Below, in pieces: positions 1-9,331 of a stretch of 41,103 nt of DNA (position 1 is its first letter; each line of letters starts with the position of its first letter). A program made the translations under genes and the position numbers. The notes beneath the pieces were generated by a model that did not search any database, was not told the DNA's origin, and saw only the letters and a program-made list of their open reading frames with translations. Location of the stretch: assembly GCA_017630735.1 (NCBI GenBank), contig JAGBUS010000037.1:1-41103 (forward strand). Direction: 5' to 3'. This DNA comes from Alistipes sp. Its GTDB lineage: Bacteria > Bacteroidota > Bacteroidia > Bacteroidales > Rikenellaceae.

Positions 1-1146
1 AACGTTACGGAACTTCATTGACTTGTAACCACCTGAAGTGAAAGTGAAGATGTCAACAATCTCAGAACCGTAAGCAGTGAAGAACAATGCACGTGCATCA
101 CCCTCAGCATAACGCTCAGCAACCTGCTTAGTAACTGACAAACCACCCCAACCAGATGAGATACCTGCAGCAGAAGCATCCATATCACCACCTGTACCAG
201 CGAAGATAAGGAAGTTTGTACCACCGTAAGATGTTGTGTTGATACCATCGTGAGGAACAGCGAAGATAATCTCCTTAGTACCTACAGCAAAACGATCGTT
301 ATCAGCAGCGAACAAATCAGCGAAGTTCTCAGCCAATGTATAAGTACCTACCAAGTCCTCGCAAAGTGCAGCACACTCAGCATAGCGATCCTGACCTACG
401 TAAACCTCAGCGTTGAGGTACAACTTAGCAAGAATCATCTTCACTAAGCCCTTGTCGCAACGACCATATACATTTGTACCCTCAGCTGCAAGGTCGTTAC
501 CCTCAAGCAACTCCTTACACTCCTTCTCTATATACTCGAACAAGTCAGCACGGTTGATCTGCTTAGGACCAACAGCACCTACAGAGTCGTGCTCAGTAGC
601 GAAAGGTACATTACCGAACATATCTACAGCGTGGTAGTATGACAACGCACGAAGTGCGCGAGCCTCAGCGATAAGAGCACCCTTATTCTGGAATACAACG
701 CCAGCAGGGTTAGTATTTACCTGACGAATCAACTCGTTGCAAAGGCTAATCTGGTAGAAAATACGATAGTACATAGCAACGATAAACTGGTTAGATGCCT
801 GCCAGTTCATATTGTGCATATCTGGCAAACCAGTATCATTCCAGCAGCATGTTGCCTCATCAGTAGTCAAGCACTGGAGGTTGAAATAAGCACGAAGGTA
901 CTGACCGAAACCACCATCAACACCGTTGATATCTGGACCACCATTAGCACCATCAGATGATGAGCAAGCAAGACCCTGGTAGCACTTTGCCAACAAAGCC
1001 TCGAAAGCAGCCTCATCCTTCAAAACGTCTTGTGGAAGCTGGATGTTAGGATCGATAGGCGTAGTCTCCAAATCCTTAACACACGAGCTAAGACCGAGTG
1101 TTGCCACTGCGGCGAAAGACATCATCAAAATTTTGATATTTTTCAT
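1..1146 (-). CDS. SusD/RagB-family outer-membrane glycan-binding lipoprotein (partial, C-terminus beyond the window)
   Basis: Reading leftward from the ATG at 1146 gives 382 uninterrupted codons that run off the left edge. The N-terminus is a lipoprotein signal with lipobox LSSC (Cys22), followed by the typical SusD start in which the mature protein soon reads DLETTP. The body contains TPR-like helices (for example a segment ALIAEARALRALSYYHAVD) characteristic of SusD/RagB. SusD proteins sit on the outer face of the outer membrane and form a lid over the SusC transporter, capturing oligosaccharide. It starts 23 nt after the SusC stop, so it is almost certainly co-transcribed with it. The substrate cannot be read from the sequence. 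The missing part should be roughly 130-200 residues. Confidence 0.93.
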   Translation of the reverse strand, partial: MKNIKILMMSFAAVATLGLSSCVKDLETTPIDPNIQLPQDVLKDEAAFEALLAKCYQGLACSSSDGANGGPDINGVDGGFGQYLRAYFNLQCLTTDEATCCWNDTGLPDMHNMNWQASNQFIVAMYYRIFYQISLCNELIRQVNTNPAGVVFQNKGALIAEARALRALSYYHAVDMFGNVPFATEHDSVGAVGPKQINRADLFEYIEKECKELLEGNDLAAEGTNVYGRCDKGLVKMILAKLYLNAEVYVGQDRYAECAALCEDLVGTYTLAENFADLFAADNDRFAVGTKEIIFAVPHDGINTTSYGGTNFLIFAGTGGDMDASAAGISSGWGGLSVTKQVAERYAEGDARALFFTAYGSEIVDIFTFTSGGYKSMKFRNV

Positions 1147-1169
1147 AATACTTAGTCGATTTTAGACGA

Positions 1170-4100
1170 TTAGAAATTAAACTTCAAACCGAGGATATAG
1201 GTACGAGGACGTGGATACATATTGTTATCAATACCACCAGCGATCTCAGGATCGATACCCTTATAACCAGTAAATGTCGCTACGTTCGATACAGTACCGA
1301 ACAAGTCGAGAGTGAGGTCACGGTTGCTTGCGTTACCAAGGTTGAAGCGATAGCTCAATGTGATGTTATCAAGCTTCAAGAATGACGCATTACGTACGTA
1401 GTAGTCAGAAAGATACTGACCAGAAGAACGGAAGTTTGTCATAGGAGCAGTAACAACACGGTTGTTTGTGAAGTTATTTGTCCAAAGATCTGTCAACAAC
1501 TCACCATTTGAAGAGATGTTGTCGTAAACATAGTTACCAATGTTTGCGTGAGCCGATACAGCGAGTGTCAAAGCCTTCCAAGAGAGCTGAGTGTTGAAAC
1601 CGATAGTTACATCTGGCGCAGCCTTCTTATATACATACTTATCCTGCTCGTTTACAGTACCGTCACCGTTGCGGTCTACGTACAAGCCCTCGATAGGACA
1701 ACCATTCTCGTCATAAATCTGCTGGTATACGTAGAATGAGTGAGTAGGCTGACCTGTCTGGTGTACCTGGCAAGTACCACCAACACCACCTGAGTAACCA
1801 CCAGTATCAACACCGTAGTAACCCTCAGCCTCGTCGTCGTTAGTAAGACGTGTAATCTCGTTCTTGTTCCAAGCTACGTTAGCACCGATGTTCCAGTACC
1901 AATCCTGAGTCTGGATAGCAACAGCGTTGATCTCATACTCAACACCGATATTCTTCAAGTCACCGATGTTAGCGTTGAGGTAGTTAGTAAGGTTAGCACC
2001 TGCAGGAACTGGAGTAAAGTTCAAGAGGTCCTTAGTAGCACGGTAGTAGAAGTCGGCACTCATTGTGATACGGTTATCCAAGAAACCGAAGTCGATACCT
2101 GCGTTATAAGTAGTTGTTGTCTCCCACTTAAGGTCGGCGTTGTAACCTACAGGCTTAATTGGGTGAACAAGACCTGTCTCGTCTGTATAACCACCGAATG
2201 GGTAGTAAGAACCGAGTGTATTATGATAATAGGTAGGAAGTGCATCATATACGCCACCTACATCCTGCTGACCAGTCTGACCATAAGACAAACGAAGCTT
2301 CATTGCAGATACTGCGTCAACATCCTCCAAGAATGACTCATTCTTAATGTTCCAAGCCAATGCTACTGATGGGAAGATACCCCACTTGTTGTTAGCAAAA
2401 CGTGATGTACCATCAGCACGGAGTGTAGCGGTGATAGAGTAACGGTTTGCGTAAGAGTAGTTAGCTCGACCGAAGAATGATACAAGGAAGTACTCGCTCT
2501 TAGAAGTCTTAGGCTCTGAGATGTAGTAGTTAGCAGAATTAGTATCCATAGGAACGTATGCCTCGTTGCTATATACATCCCACTTTGTTACATCAGCTAC
2601 ACGGTAAGTCTCGTTAAAAGACTGAGTGTAGTACCACTGCCATGAGTAACCAGCCATAATGTCGAACTGGTGGTCACCCCACTTCTCAGCGTAAGCGATG
2701 TAAGCCTCCAAAGTCTGGTCACGACGCAACTGTGAGTAGTTAGTATGAGTACCTGAACCAGCCTCAGCTGTAGCGTGGATAGACTGCTCAGCACCTGGAG
2801 CTACGTCAACCATACCGTTAGACTTAGATACGTCAACACCAAGGTTCAAGTTCAAACGAAGGCTCTCCAATCCATGAATCTTATAGTCGAATGAAGCATT
2901 ACCTACGAAACGCTTAGCGTTTGAAGTGTCGTGCTTATCGTTAAGCATTGCCAATGGGTTCTGGTTAGCCATTGTGTTGTGGTTGCCATCAACACCACGC
3001 CATGTGTAGTAGCCATTGATACCACCAGTTGCAGGAACCAACTCATCACCCTCATAAGTATAAACGCCATTCAATGTTACTGGCTTAGTTGGGTCGAACT
3101 GAACAGCCTGTGATACAGCACCTGTGTTTGCAAAGCGTGTATCCATAATCATACCCTTACCGTTAAGGCTAATAGTAAGGTGGTTGTTCAAGAGCTGTGG
3201 GTTAAGGTTTACAGAGAGGGTATGACGAGACATATTAGATGTCTTCAAAGTACCATCCTGGTTCAAGTAACCGTAAGAAACACGGTATGGGAGGTTGTTC
3301 TTGTCGCCCATCTTGATGTTACCAGACAATGCTACATTACCCTCGTATGACTGTGCAAGCTGATAGATCTCGCGCTGCCAGTCAGTGTTGATGTAGTTAC
3401 CATTAGCATCACGATACTTTATAGCAGAACGGTAAGCATCAGTATCCTGAGTACCGTAGTACCACTCCAATGTCTGACGCATCTCATCACCTGTCATAAC
3501 ATCTACGAAGCGTGAGTTCTGGCTCAACGATGCTGTGAAGTCTACAGAAACGTGTGGAGCACCTGTATCATACTTAGAACCCTTCTTAGTAGTGATGATG
3601 ATAACACCGTTTGACGCACGTGAACCGTAGATAGCTGTAGCAGATGCATCCTTCAATACTGTGAATGACTCGATATCAGCTGGGTTGATAGATGCCAAAG
3701 CATTTGATGTACCAGAGATACCAGAGTTTGAGATAGGAAGACCATCAACAACTACCAATGGATCATTAGATGCGTTAAGTGAAGAACCACCACGGATACG
3801 AATCTGTGCTGCAGAACCTGGAGCACCGTCACCAGTAGTAATTACAACACCCGCAGACTTACCACGAAGCAAATCGGTTGGAGATGTTGCAAGACCCTTA
3901 TTTGTCTGGTCTGCCTTAACTGTAGAGATAGAACCTGTAAGGTCATCCTTCTTTACAGTACCATAACCGATGACAACAACGTCATCAATCATAGCTGAGT
4001 CCTCCTCAAGGACTACGCGCTGCAACTCTGTTGAATTAGCAGCAAGAGTCTTTGTAACGTAGCCAATAAAGCTAACAGATACAATTGACTGCTCATTGTT

Positions 4101-4307
4101 AACGTTCAGTACAAACTGACCGTTAACATCGGTGGTGATACCGTTTGTCGTACCCTGCTCAAGAACAGTGGCTCCGATAACCGGCGTTCCGGTAGCATCA
4201 ACTACCACACCTTTGACCTCGTATTTACCCGATTGAGCAAACACTTGGGCAGGAATAGCCATTGCGATAATGGCCAAACCCAAACACATAGTTAAGAATT
4301 TTCTCAT
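1170..4307 (-). CDS. SusC/RagA-family TonB-dependent outer-membrane transporter
   Basis: The 1045-residue product has a signal peptide (residues 1-25, ending VFAQ), a carboxypeptidase-regulatory-like N-terminal domain (about 30-110), and the family signature DDVVVIGYGTVKKDDLTGS at the entry to the plug domain. A plug with IRIRGGSS follows, then a long beta-barrel ending in an aromatic C-terminus (LGLKFNF). These features define the SusC/RagA TonB-linked class, which imports glycans or peptides across the outer membrane using TonB energy. It lies directly upstream of the SusD gene and 63 nt downstream of a sugar MFS transporter, so the three form one uptake operon. The length is typical of the family and the frame is intact. 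Confidence 0.96.
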   Translation of the reverse strand: MRKFLTMCLGLAIIAMAIPAQVFAQSGKYEVKGVVVDATGTPVIGATVLEQGTTNGITTDVNGQFVLNVNNEQSIVSVSFIGYVTKTLAANSTELQRVVLEEDSAMIDDVVVIGYGTVKKDDLTGSISTVKADQTNKGLATSPTDLLRGKSAGVVITTGDGAPGSAAQIRIRGGSSLNASNDPLVVVDGLPISNSGISGTSNALASINPADIESFTVLKDASATAIYGSRASNGVIIITTKKGSKYDTGAPHVSVDFTASLSQNSRFVDVMTGDEMRQTLEWYYGTQDTDAYRSAIKYRDANGNYINTDWQREIYQLAQSYEGNVALSGNIKMGDKNNLPYRVSYGYLNQDGTLKTSNMSRHTLSVNLNPQLLNNHLTISLNGKGMIMDTRFANTGAVSQAVQFDPTKPVTLNGVYTYEGDELVPATGGINGYYTWRGVDGNHNTMANQNPLAMLNDKHDTSNAKRFVGNASFDYKIHGLESLRLNLNLGVDVSKSNGMVDVAPGAEQSIHATAEAGSGTHTNYSQLRRDQTLEAYIAYAEKWGDHQFDIMAGYSWQWYYTQSFNETYRVADVTKWDVYSNEAYVPMDTNSANYYISEPKTSKSEYFLVSFFGRANYSYANRYSITATLRADGTSRFANNKWGIFPSVALAWNIKNESFLEDVDAVSAMKLRLSYGQTGQQDVGGVYDALPTYYHNTLGSYYPFGGYTDETGLVHPIKPVGYNADLKWETTTTYNAGIDFGFLDNRITMSADFYYRATKDLLNFTPVPAGANLTNYLNANIGDLKNIGVEYEINAVAIQTQDWYWNIGANVAWNKNEITRLTNDDEAEGYYGVDTGGYSGGVGGTCQVHQTGQPTHSFYVYQQIYDENGCPIEGLYVDRNGDGTVNEQDKYVYKKAAPDVTIGFNTQLSWKALTLAVSAHANIGNYVYDNISSNGELLTDLWTNNFTNNRVVTAPMTNFRSSGQYLSDYYVRNASFLKLDNITLSYRFNLGNASNRDLTLDLFGTVSNVATFTGYKGIDPEIAGGIDNNMYPRPRTYILGLKFNF

Positions 4308-4370
4308 AGTGTTTTAGTGTTAGTTAATAATTAGTTAAAAAAGTTTTATATCGATTGTTTCGATTCAAGA

Positions 4371-5699
4371 TTAAGCCTCACGCTTTGTTGAGATACCAAA
4401 TACGGCTACTGCACCAAGCAGCAACGACACACCTGCTACAACAAGCATAGCAACCTGTCCTGTCTGAATACCATCAACAACCTCACCGCCAACAACGCCG
4501 AGGATAAGACCACCAACGAGCGATGCTATAATCTGAGGCAAACAGATAGTACAGTTGAAGAGACCAAGGTATGTACCCATAGCCTTACCCGAAAGTGAAT
4601 TTGTAAGCAGAGCAAATGGCATAGCCAACATTGCAGCCCACGCGCAACCTACCAAGAGGAATGACACGAAGAGCATATACTGGTCGTGAATGAAGTAAGT
4701 TGAGATGAAACCTACAGCACCCAAAACAAGGCTCATTGCATATCCCACCTTCGCATTCTTGAACTGAGGCAACACCATAGCCCATAAGATTGAGCCTACT
4801 GCCTGAACTGCAAATAGGACACCTGTCCAGTCGCCAGCAGCCTGATAACCCTCAGTCGCAGGATTAATTGTACCCCACACAGTTTCGGCAATACCACCTG
4901 TGGTATAAGTCCACATGTAGAGGAATGCAAACCAAGAGAAGAACTGAACAACGCCAATCTGCCAGAATGCCTTTGGCGCATGAACAAGAAGCTGCAAAAT
5001 ATTCTGCTTCTCCTCTTTCTCCTCCTGCTGAATGCCATTATACTTAGCATAATCCTCAGGATTCCACTCCTTAACCTTCGCTCCTGTGTAGAGCACACAA
5101 AGAATGAGGATAGCAGCACCGATGTAGAATGACCATGTCACTGAATCTGGCACAACGCCCTCTGGAGCAACATTGCGAACACCAAACCATGTGAAGAAGT
5201 ATGGGAACAAATAACCCACCAGTGAACCAGCATTACACAACAAACTCTGGATCGAGTACGCCTTAGTCTTCTGCTCCTCGTTAACCATATCGCCGACCAT
5301 CATCTTGAATGGCTGCATAGCCATGTTGATTGATGTGTCGAGCAACATAAGCATAATGGCACCAAAAGCCAATGCTGCCTTAACGGTCATCTCAAAACTA
5401 CCAGAGTTTGGCAACAACGCCATAACGATGATTGCCACCAAAGCTCCAACATAGAGATAAGGCTTACGACGACCCCACTTACACCAGGTCTTGTCGCTCA
5501 TAGCACCCACAATAGGCTGAACAATCATACCCATGAGTGGAGGCAAAACCCAGAAGAAACTCAACGTGTGGGGATCTGCGCCCAACGTTGCAAAGATACG
5601 GCTGATGTTAGCACTCTGAAGTGCATAGGCGATCTGTACGCCGAAGAATCCAAAGCTAAGATTCCACATCTGCCCGAATGAAAGAGTAGGTTTTTGCAT
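4371..5699 (-). CDS. MFS sugar transporter, SLC45/maltose-type, inner membrane
   Basis: The 442-residue protein has about twelve hydrophobic segments. Its N-terminal part matches the sucrose/maltose (SLC45-like) MFS branch: an SFGFFGVQIAYALQSANISR segment in helix 1 and a GRRKPY motif in the loop after helix 2. The family moves disaccharides or short oligosaccharides into the cytoplasm, usually by cation symport. It is the first gene of the minus-strand block that continues into SusC and SusD, so a likely role is bringing the products of that outer-membrane system into the cell. Maltose is the commonest assignment for Bacteroidota members, but the substrate is inferred. No perfect TAnnTTTG promoter was found upstream. 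Confidence 0.85.
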   Translation of the reverse strand: MQKPTLSFGQMWNLSFGFFGVQIAYALQSANISRIFATLGADPHTLSFFWVLPPLMGMIVQPIVGAMSDKTWCKWGRRKPYLYVGALVAIIVMALLPNSGSFEMTVKAALAFGAIMLMLLDTSINMAMQPFKMMVGDMVNEEQKTKAYSIQSLLCNAGSLVGYLFPYFFTWFGVRNVAPEGVVPDSVTWSFYIGAAILILCVLYTGAKVKEWNPEDYAKYNGIQQEEKEEKQNILQLLVHAPKAFWQIGVVQFFSWFAFLYMWTYTTGGIAETVWGTINPATEGYQAAGDWTGVLFAVQAVGSILWAMVLPQFKNAKVGYAMSLVLGAVGFISTYFIHDQYMLFVSFLLVGCAWAAMLAMPFALLTNSLSGKAMGTYLGLFNCTICLPQIIASLVGGLILGVVGGEVVDGIQTGQVAMLVVAGVSLLLGAVAVFGISTKREA

Positions 5700-5926
5700 A
5701 AAAATTTAATATTTGTTTTTGTTTGTGTCTTTGCTGTTTTTTAACAACTAAAAGTTGAGTTATTAAAAATCTTAAATAACTATATAGTTATTACAATACA
5801 AATTTTGCAAAAAAATAACAAACTTGCAAATATTCTATACCAGAATGTCATATTATAGCGATGAATTGTGAAATTCCGAGACCGAATGGTCTATTTATGA
5901 CATTTTTGAAATTCAGCTAAAGCTGT
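5700..5926. promoter_or_regulatory. Divergent intergenic region with an 18-bp perfect palindrome
   Basis: This AT-rich gap separates the sugar MFS gene (minus) from the two-component system (plus). It holds an 18-bp perfect inverted repeat, AATAACTATATAGTTATT, at 5775-5792, and a short hairpin CAACT-AAA-AGTTG at 5745-5757. A palindrome between divergent genes is a natural operator candidate, but no known regulator site was recognised in it. Confidence 0.45.
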
Positions 5927-5970
5927 ATGAGATATTGGGGCATTAACGACCTTTATGTCAACGTCAAAAT

Positions 5971-6001
5971 TTTGCAAATTGCGATTTTATATTTAATTTT
6001 G
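5971..6001 (+). promoter_or_regulatory. Bacteroidota-type promoter inside the longest reading frame of the sensor kinase
   Basis: TTTG at 5971-5974 is followed by 19 nt and then TAATTTTG at 5994-6001. This matches the published Bacteroides consensus TTTG-N19-21-TAnnTTTG in sequence and spacing. Transcription would begin only a few bases before the ATG at 6008, so the upstream ATG at 5927 would not be in this transcript. Confidence 0.6.
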
Positions 6002-6007
6002 CGAAAC

Positions 6008-7396
6008 ATGATAAATATTCGAAATATAAACAATATCGCCATAATTATGCTGTTTGCTGCACTACATTTTGGAGTTGCAGCAATAAGTCGTGCGTTAGAA
6101 ATTTATGACGATATCATACTTACGATTTTGACAATCACAATGGTGATTATAATCTCTATGCGCAACAATTCTCGCGTCGAGCTTATCGCCATTATGACAC
6201 TGGTAGTCACGCTTTTAGGATACGTCATTGGCTCATGGTTTCAGCAGCCACTGACCAGTATCATAAACAACGGAATTTATGCTCCTGCAATATCTACTCT
6301 CATCGTTACAGCGACGCTTGGATTAATGACAGATTATGTCACAAATAAAGCTATCAGATTAAAAAATAGAAAGCAAAATTTCTCTTTTTCATCATTAAAA
6401 ATATTAAGCATTGCCCTCTCAATTTTGATCCTAAGAATGATCTATATTTCCATGGATCGCGCACTAATTTTCACCGAGGGCATGGTCCTCAAAAACATCA
6501 TACATATCATCAGCAACAGCTGGGCTCTTCTGCCACTATTAGCATGCAATATCGCACTCTCAATTCACACAATACGAAACCGCAATATTGAGTATAAAAA
6601 CAGCCTTAAAACTATATTAAAAATAGCTTTTTTCACACTTCTTATTTCGCTTACAACAACAGCTATAATATACTTCGACATTCCTCAATTTAACCACCCT
6701 AGTTTAGGCTATTTAGAGTTTATCCGAGTCTTCTCATCGGTACTACTTATCGACCTGATAATCTTAACATTTAGCTATATAATAACCATATATATTGACT
6801 CGCAAAGAGAGCTTCGCGAGGAGCGAGAAATGAAACACCGTAGCGAGTATCGTTATGCCCGACTAAAGCAACAGATTACACCACATTTTTTATTCAATTC
6901 GTTAAGCATCCTCGACTACCTTGTTCAGGAACATCAAACAGAGCGAGCGAGTGCCTTTATTCACAAGTTTGCAGGCATATACAGATATATGCTAAACAAT
7001 GACCAAAAGGACCTCGTAAAGCTAAGCGAAGAGCTCGATTTTACGATTAAATATATCGATCTTCTCAAAGAACGATTTACCGAAGGAATAATATTTGAGA
7101 TAGAGATTGACAAAGAGCTATTAGACAATTTTGTCGTTCCATGCTCTCTGCAACTCCTTGTTGAGAATGCTGCGAAACACAATATTGTATGTAGTGACAC
7201 ACCCTTAAGGGTTAAAATAACAACCGAAAATAGTCTCCTTGTTGTCAGCAATAATCTCCAACCTCGCACACATGGACAACCATCAACACATCTGGGATTA
7301 GAGAATATCCGACAACAGTATATAGACATTACGCGACACGATATTAGCATAGAGAAGAGTGACACCGAATTTATTGTAAAACTCCCCATTGTATGA
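6008..7396 (+). CDS. LytS/YehU-type sensor histidine kinase
   Basis: The N-terminal half carries about seven or eight hydrophobic helices and no recognisable extracellular sensor fold. The C-terminal half is a His_kinase (PF06580)-type domain: the H-box HFLFNSLSILD has its phospho-acceptor His encoded at 6884-6886, and an HATPase region follows with the N-box LLVENAAKHN and G-box LGLENI. The kinase overlaps its response regulator by 4 nt, so the two are translationally coupled. The frame is open from an ATG at 5927, but a good promoter at 5971-6001 lies inside that extension, so the start at 6008, or the one at 6047 (ATGCTGTTTG), is preferred. The signal sensed is unknown. The divergent glycan-uptake block is a possible target. 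Confidence 0.88.
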   Translation: MINIRNINNIAIIMLFAALHFGVAAISRALEIYDDIILTILTITMVIIISMRNNSRVELIAIMTLVVTLLGYVIGSWFQQPLTSIINNGIYAPAISTLIVTATLGLMTDYVTNKAIRLKNRKQNFSFSSLKILSIALSILILRMIYISMDRALIFTEGMVLKNIIHIISNSWALLPLLACNIALSIHTIRNRNIEYKNSLKTILKIAFFTLLISLTTTAIIYFDIPQFNHPSLGYLEFIRVFSSVLLIDLIILTFSYIITIYIDSQRELREEREMKHRSEYRYARLKQQITPHFLFNSLSILDYLVQEHQTERASAFIHKFAGIYRYMLNNDQKDLVKLSEELDFTIKYIDLLKERFTEGIIFEIEIDKELLDNFVVPCSLQLLVENAAKHNIVCSDTPLRVKITTENSLLVVSNNLQPRTHGQPSTHLGLENIRQQYIDITRHDISIEKSDTEFIVKLPIV

Positions 7397-8169
7397 TAAA
7401 AGTATTAATTGTTGAAGACGAAATACCGGCACAGATAAACCTAAAAAAGCTCATCGAGAAGTGCTGCGACCAGAGTCGAATAGTCATGACTCTCACCTCG
7501 GTACGCTCTACAGTCAAGTGGCTGGAGGAGAATCCTGAGGGTGCTGACGTCATCTTCCTTGATGTGGAACTATCTGATGGCATTTGTTTCGACATCTTCG
7601 ATAAGGTAGATATAAAAGCACAGGTTATTATAACCACAGCATACGACAACTACGCCGTAAATGCTTTTCGTGTAAATACAATAGACTATATTCTGAAGCC
7701 TATCGTTGAGAGCGACATAAAACGTGCATGGGAGAGATGCAAAGAGCGTATTGAGCAACGCACAAATCCAAACATAGAGACGCTTCTCAACATCGTATCA
7801 AAAGCTGGCACTCCAAAGGATAAGGAGTACAAAAAACGTTTCATCGTAAAGATGGGCGAGAAGATAATTATTATCCCAGTTGAGGATATTGCATACTGCT
7901 ACTCAGAAGATAAAAGCACCTATGCCGTAAATCGCAGCGGCACACGTCGATTGCTCGACTACTCTTTGGACACAATTCAAGAGATGCTCGACCCAAAACT
8001 ATTCTTCCGCGTGTCTCGCAGCTGCATAGTCTCTATAAACTCAATAGAAAACATATCGAAACACTTAGGCACACGACTTAAGTTACAACTTTCGCCTCAT
8101 TTTGACGAAGATATAGTCGTAAGCCGCAGTAGGACCTCCGATTTTTTAGATTGGCTTGATAACAACTAA
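7393..8169 (+). CDS. LytTR-family response regulator
   Basis: The 258-residue protein has a receiver domain (1-125) with the acidic pocket E8-D9-E10 and phospho-acceptor Asp57 in IFLDVELSDG. A conserved Thr in the TTAYDNYA segment and Lys in YILKPI follow. A LytTR DNA-binding domain (about 150-255) ends the protein; it includes VEDIAYCYSEDK and FFRVSRSCIVSINSIE. LytTR regulators bind paired direct repeats. The gene starts with the ATGA overlap of the kinase stop, the usual layout for LytS-LytR pairs in Bacteroidota. The targets are unknown. Confidence 0.95.
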   Translation: MIKVLIVEDEIPAQINLKKLIEKCCDQSRIVMTLTSVRSTVKWLEENPEGADVIFLDVELSDGICFDIFDKVDIKAQVIITTAYDNYAVNAFRVNTIDYILKPIVESDIKRAWERCKERIEQRTNPNIETLLNIVSKAGTPKDKEYKKRFIVKMGEKIIIIPVEDIAYCYSEDKSTYAVNRSGTRRLLDYSLDTIQEMLDPKLFFRVSRSCIVSINSIENISKHLGTRLKLQLSPHFDEDIVVSRSRTSDFLDWLDNN

Positions 8170-8173
8170 ATCT

Positions 8174-8196
8174 AGAAGCCGTCTAACAAGGCTTCT
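8174..8196 (+). terminator. Hairpin after the response regulator
   Basis: AGAAGCC (8174-8180) pairs with GGCTTCT (8190-8196) around the loop GTCTAACAA. It starts 4 nt after the stop codon and is followed by only a short T run, so it is a plausible but modest terminator. Confidence 0.5.
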
Positions 8197-8405
8197 TTGT
8201 CGTTACGCTCGCTCTCAAAATGCTCATTTACGCTAAGTAAACTCCGCTTTTTCGAGCTTCGCAAGCCTAAAATCAGCTCTTGTTATACAACTTCAAACAA
8301 AAGTGGTTGTCAAACAATCAAGTTTAGACAACCACATTATCGTATGACATAGTCACAAATGCCCCTTTTTCGATAAAAAGTTATTTTTTATTAGCATAAT
8401 TTTTG
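8197..8405. repeat. Gap with two further inverted-repeat structures
   Basis: No gene is visible here. An imperfect inverted repeat spans 8214-8256, with arms CTCAAAATGCTCATTTAC and GTAAACTCCGCTTTTTCGAG. A perfect 9-bp stem, GTGGTTGTC (8303-8311) with GACAACCAC (8327-8335), follows; it may complete transcription termination after the regulator gene. The remainder is AT-rich and leads into the promoter of the export operon. Confidence 0.45.
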
Positions 8406-8413
8406 TATATTTG
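8406..8413 (+). promoter_or_regulatory. Promoter -7 element of the polysaccharide export operon
   Basis: TATATTTG matches the Bacteroidota TAnnTTTG element, about 80 nt before the Wza-like gene. The -33 position holds only AT-rich sequence without a clean TTTG, so the call rests on the -7 box and its position. Confidence 0.5.
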
Positions 8414-8492
8414 CACGAATATTTGTTACTATAGAAATATTAAGCATAATATTCACAATATATTCCATTGACTATTAAAATATTATACATAA

Positions 8493-9293
8493 ATGAAGTA
8501 TTTAAATCTTGCATTATTAACTCTTGTACTACTATTTGTAGGATGCAATGCACAGCGTAATGTCCTTTATCTTCAGGATATGGAAGATGGCGCAGAGGTT
8601 ACTCTTCCTGACAACTACCTCATTCGCCTTAAGTCAGGAGATCAGATTACAGTTGTGATAAATAGTAAAAATCCTGAGTTAGCAGCCCCATTTAATACTT
8701 CAACAAGCTACAGTGCTCTAACAGGTGGCGCGCAGTCAGCATCATATTCATCAAACAATCTTCAGGTGCTTACCATAGACTCTGATGGTTATATCGCACT
8801 ACCAATTATCGGCAAGGTAAAGTGTGATGGTCTTACACGCCAGGAGCTTGAGACAGAGATAGAGAACAAGATTCGTAAAGAGGGATATATTCAGGATCCA
8901 CATGTAAACGTTCGCTTTGCCGAGTTGACAATATCTATTGTTGGTGAGGTTGTGAAACCAGGTAGATACAATATCAACAAGGACCAGCTCTCTATATTTG
9001 AGGCATTGGCATTAGCAGGAGACATGACTATCTATGGTAATCGTGAGACCGTCACAGTCGTGCGCGAAAAGGATGGCAAGAATATAATCACAAAACTCGA
9101 CCTTCGTAGTGCAGATTGCTTCTCTTCGCCTTGTTACTATCTTGAGCAGAATGATATAATCATTGTAAGTCCAAATAAATACAAGGCTGCAACAGCAGAG
9201 ATCAACCAGAATCGTTCATTCTGGATTTCACTCGCTTCAACAGGTATATCATTGGCGACATTCATTGTAACATTAGTCAATGTAGGCAAGTAA
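8493..9293 (+). CDS. Wza-like polysaccharide export outer-membrane lipoprotein
   Basis: The 266-residue protein begins with a lipoprotein signal (lipobox FVGC, Cys18). A polysaccharide-export domain (about 40-130, with YLIRLKSGDQITVVI and GYIALPIIGKVKCDG) and an SLBB domain (about 135-200, with ISIVGEVVKPGRYN) follow. A C-terminal hydrophobic or amphipathic helix (about 238-262) would match the outer-membrane helix of Wza. Such proteins form the outer-membrane channel for capsule or exopolysaccharide. It is followed after 38 nt by the partner Wzc-like kinase, as in many Bacteroidota export operons. No SD sequence precedes the start. Confidence 0.93.
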   Translation: MKYLNLALLTLVLLFVGCNAQRNVLYLQDMEDGAEVTLPDNYLIRLKSGDQITVVINSKNPELAAPFNTSTSYSALTGGAQSASYSSNNLQVLTIDSDGYIALPIIGKVKCDGLTRQELETEIENKIRKEGYIQDPHVNVRFAELTISIVGEVVKPGRYNINKDQLSIFEALALAGDMTIYGNRETVTVVREKDGKNIITKLDLRSADCFSSPCYYLEQNDIIIVSPNKYKAATAEINQNRSFWISLASTGISLATFIVTLVNVGK

Positions 9294-9331
9294 GGAATAT
9301 TAACACAACACGAATAAAACCTCATAATAAT

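Noticed and set aside
3661..3966. 101-codon plus-strand ORF inside SusC
   Set aside because: It is antisense to the conserved plug domain of SusC.
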